Origin: Desulfosoma sp.
GTDB lineage: Bacteria; Desulfobacterota; Syntrophobacteria; Syntrophobacterales; DSM-9756
Assembly (NCBI GenBank): GCA_037481875.1
Contig: JBBFKY010000004.1
Location: forward strand, 232,893-296,892
Direction: 5' to 3'
DNA: 64,000 nucleotides
Within the stretch, counting starts at the first letter, position 1; each line of letters begins with the position of its first letter. The notes beneath the pieces were generated by a model. It was not told where the DNA came from. It searched no databases and saw nothing but the letters and a program-made list of their open reading frames with translations. Shown here piece by piece: positions 62,170 to 64,000 of the stretch. The position numbers and the translations under genes were made by a program.

Positions 62170-63531
62170 CTATGTGCGGCGATGCAGAGTGTCCGCAAGG
62201 CGGTCACAAAGATGTTGGAATTCCCGTTCAAAGGCAAGGCTTTTCTTGTTGGTCCAGGCGGCGGCCACAAGGGTTGTGCCCGGATTGTTTCGATGTGCCC
62301 AGAGGTAAAGTTTTTTATGGGAGACGTAAAAGGTGCATAAAAGGCCTACGAGAAGAGCCACAAATCCGGAGAGGACAAGAGGAACCCCGGGATCCCGCTT
62401 CACTTGTAACCCGGTATAGTATCCCCGTTCCGAATCCAGCAAGGTCACCTGATACCCTTGCAGACGATTGCCGTGAAATTCCGGGTGATTCAAAAGGATC
62501 CAGGAGCCTGAGGGCTGCTCGCCCTCTTTCCATGTAGCCATAGCCACGGCGGGACCAAAACCGCTGAAATCTTCGGTGAAGTCCACAAGCTGAATCTTTC
62601 GGCCCGTGGAACCAAAGGGAAGGGCTTCCCCAAAGGGCAGTTCCAGTTCGAAACGCTCGCCTTCCTCGGATTTGGTAAAGGCAACCCTTGCCCTCTTCAG
62701 TAAAGCCCCATAGGATGCCTGATAAAAAGTGACACCACGGTAGCTGATGGGGTCGTTGACACGAATGGAGGCGTTCAAGACCGGAATGCCGTCTTCAAGA
62801 AGGGTCACGTCCGATCGAAACTCTTTGGGCACTCCGTTTTCATAAAAACTTACATCAAAATCATCACAGCGCACCTGAAAGGGAAGGGCGATCAAGGCGC
62901 GATGTCTGGGTACGAACACTTCTTGGCTGGTTTCACCTTCCGCCAGATTCAAGATTCCTTTAAAACCGTAGATGGAACCCACTAAAGCGCCGAAGAAGAT
63001 CCAGAGCACACTCAGGTGGATCACATAAACCATATACCGGGACCAACGGCCTTTTTCCGCCACCAGGGCCAGAGAGTCGGCGGGAGCGTGCAGGTGCTGG
63101 AGTCGCCCAAAGGTCCGGCTTAGAACGTTTTCCGACAAAGAACGGACCCTGGAAAAATCCACCGGCACTTCCATGACCCGATGAAGGCTGTATTTGGTGA
63201 GCTTGGCAGGATCCAAAAAGTCGTCTCGTTCCCGCAAGAGGGCTCTCGTCTTGGGAAGCCGTTGCAGCGTGCAGGCGGTGAGGTTTAAACTGAGCAGGAC
63301 GAGAAGAGCCTTGAACGCCACGGAGTGATAAAGATCGGTGATTTGCAGGGCCATGAGCCATCGGGCTTTTTCGAGCCCATAGCGCGCCATGATTTCGCGC
63401 TCGCTTAACCCTTGGGGGACCAAAGTCCCCACAATGCAGCCCACGACAAGGATAAAGAACAAGAATAGAGCCAGACGAACACTGGCCAGCTTTCGCCAAA
63501 GTCGGTGAACGGTATCTGTGAATGCCTTCAT
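62170..63531 (-). CDS. resB: cytochrome c biogenesis protein ResB-like
   Basis: A 453-residue System II partner of CcsA. It has N-terminal membrane helices (LALFLFFILVVGCIVGTLVPQ), a large periplasmic loop and a late helix (VPLVLSGFVALLVGLLCTFYVSHKKLYL). A region with YRGVTFYQASYG matches ResB family signatures. ATG 63531 has GGAAGG 7 bases upstream; an upstream extension to 63708 has no family similarity. The resB-ccsA order is standard. Confidence 0.92.
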   Translation of the reverse strand: MKAFTDTVHRLWRKLASVRLALFLFFILVVGCIVGTLVPQGLSEREIMARYGLEKARWLMALQITDLYHSVAFKALLVLLSLNLTACTLQRLPKTRALLRERDDFLDPAKLTKYSLHRVMEVPVDFSRVRSLSENVLSRTFGRLQHLHAPADSLALVAEKGRWSRYMVYVIHLSVLWIFFGALVGSIYGFKGILNLAEGETSQEVFVPRHRALIALPFQVRCDDFDVSFYENGVPKEFRSDVTLLEDGIPVLNASIRVNDPISYRGVTFYQASYGALLKRARVAFTKSEEGERFELELPFGEALPFGSTGRKIQLVDFTEDFSGFGPAVAMATWKEGEQPSGSWILLNHPEFHGNRLQGYQVTLLDSERGYYTGLQVKRDPGVPLVLSGFVALLVGLLCTFYVSHKKLYLWAHRNNPGTTLVAAAWTNKKSLAFEREFQHLCDRLADTLHRRT

Positions 63532-63803
63532 AAAACAGCCTTCCGTCATGATGATGGTCCCTGGGCGAAAAAGGGGTTCGAGCTTCCAGGGGTGTTTTTC
63601 AAAGAGACTGCTTTGTAACCTACGCCCAAGGCCAAAGCAAGGCGCATTGTACGGACCTTTACGGTTGCCTTTGCCTTTTGAAGGACTGGGTCTGGCTCTG
63701 TCGGACAAAGACGAAAGAAAGAAGCCTGGTGCACAGAGAAACCTTTTTCAGTCAGCGAGGACAACGTGAAAAACATTTTTTTCAGACAAGAAGGAAAAAC
63801 CCC

Positions 63804-63831
63804 TTGACACTGGATCGTGGATCTCTATAAT
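63804..63831 (+). promoter_or_regulatory. strong sigma70-type promoter, rrn P1
   Basis: -35 TTGACA (63804-63809), 16-base spacer, -10 TATAAT (63826-63831). Both hexamers are perfect consensus. It lies upstream of a leader typical of rRNA operons. Confidence 0.85.
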
Positions 63832-63885
63832 CCGGCCTCCGTTGACGCCACGCGTCGGCGTTTTTGAGGGTCTCGAAAAAAGTGC

Positions 63886-63914
63886 TTGACCAAGACCCTC
63901 AGCTCTGGTAGAAA
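63886..63914 (+). promoter_or_regulatory. second tandem promoter, rrn P2
   Basis: -35 TTGACC (63886-63891), 17-base spacer, -10 TAGAAA (63909-63914). Weaker than P1, about 80 bases downstream. Between them is an inverted repeat GAGGGTCT / AGACCCTC. Confidence 0.65.
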
Positions 63915-63929
63915 GCAACTTTGCCTGCA

Positions 63930-64000
63930 GTGATCAGGCGGCGGTTCTTTGAAAACTAAATAGTGAGAAGCGTGCTGGGCCTTAAGAGAAAGGGGCAGCC
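63930..64000 (+). promoter_or_regulatory. rRNA operon leader (5' part)
   Basis: The stretch ending TTCTTTGAAAACTAAATAGTG resembles the boxA-like leader found before 16S rRNA genes in Desulfobacterota. The 16S gene itself would begin past the window end. It is inferred from the leader and the tandem promoters. Confidence 0.6.

Overview
The window looks like chromosomal DNA of a sulfate-reducing or syntrophic member of the Desulfobacterota, probably near Syntrophobacteria (Desulfosoma, Desulfacinum or Syntrophobacter-like). This is inferred from gene content: a Tmc-like cytochrome c3/iron-sulfur transmembrane redox complex, System II cytochrome c maturation (CcsA/ResB), a pyrophosphate-type phosphofructokinase, long-form HisG, a beta-oxidation cluster and a full Gram-negative Tol-Pal/TamAB envelope set. 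No 16S sequence lies inside the window, so the genus is not proven.

Layout. 1-4.6 kb (minus): the p-aminobenzoate genes pabC-pabB-pabA and an O-methyltransferase. 5.1-8.2 kb (plus): a four-gene redox operon (cytochrome b, HdrD/TmcB-like Fe-S protein, universal stress protein, tetraheme cytochrome c3), bracketed by two 22-bp perfect palindromes with the same core. 8.7-11.2 kb: ndk, an MltD-like transglycosylase and a sirtuin. 11.2-16.2 kb: a complete tolQRAB-pal-cpoB operon, followed by tamA and tamB, which are separated by an oppositely oriented alcohol dehydrogenase. 23.8-31.9 kb (minus): a tightly packed eight-gene run (hyuA-like, HDAC-like, rlmN, hisI, hisG, TPR lipoprotein, aminotransferase, engB). 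32.2-36.4 kb (plus): rhomboid protease, YggU family, thiolase, 3-hydroxyacyl-CoA dehydrogenase, acyl-CoA dehydrogenase. 36.5-41.2 kb: EamA transporter, a repeat-bearing intergenic stretch, an SDR/DUF2867 protein and a secreted SGNH hydrolase.

41.2-49.0 kb is an accessory island: a decayed gene remnant, an SprA-type putative metalloprotease, a two-gene module on the minus strand and a broken IS1380-type transposase. The module is a DUF4062-TPR-lipoyl-like-2TM protein, translationally coupled through an ATGA overlap to a SLOG-SLATT-like membrane protein. It is the best candidate for a new biological system here: a predicted nucleotide-sensing, membrane-acting conflict or antiphage pair.

49.0-64.0 kb returns to core genes: tRNA-Val and tRNA-Asp, lon-clpX, clpP-tig (protein quality control), tRNA-Leu, two small or unknown proteins, PPi-type PFK, an IscU/NifU scaffold, a B12-fold protein lacking the cobalamin-binding His, rdgB, tatABC and ccsA-resB. 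The last 200 bases hold two tandem sigma70-type promoters and a leader typical of an rRNA operon whose 16S gene would start just beyond the window. No CRISPR array or integrase was seen.
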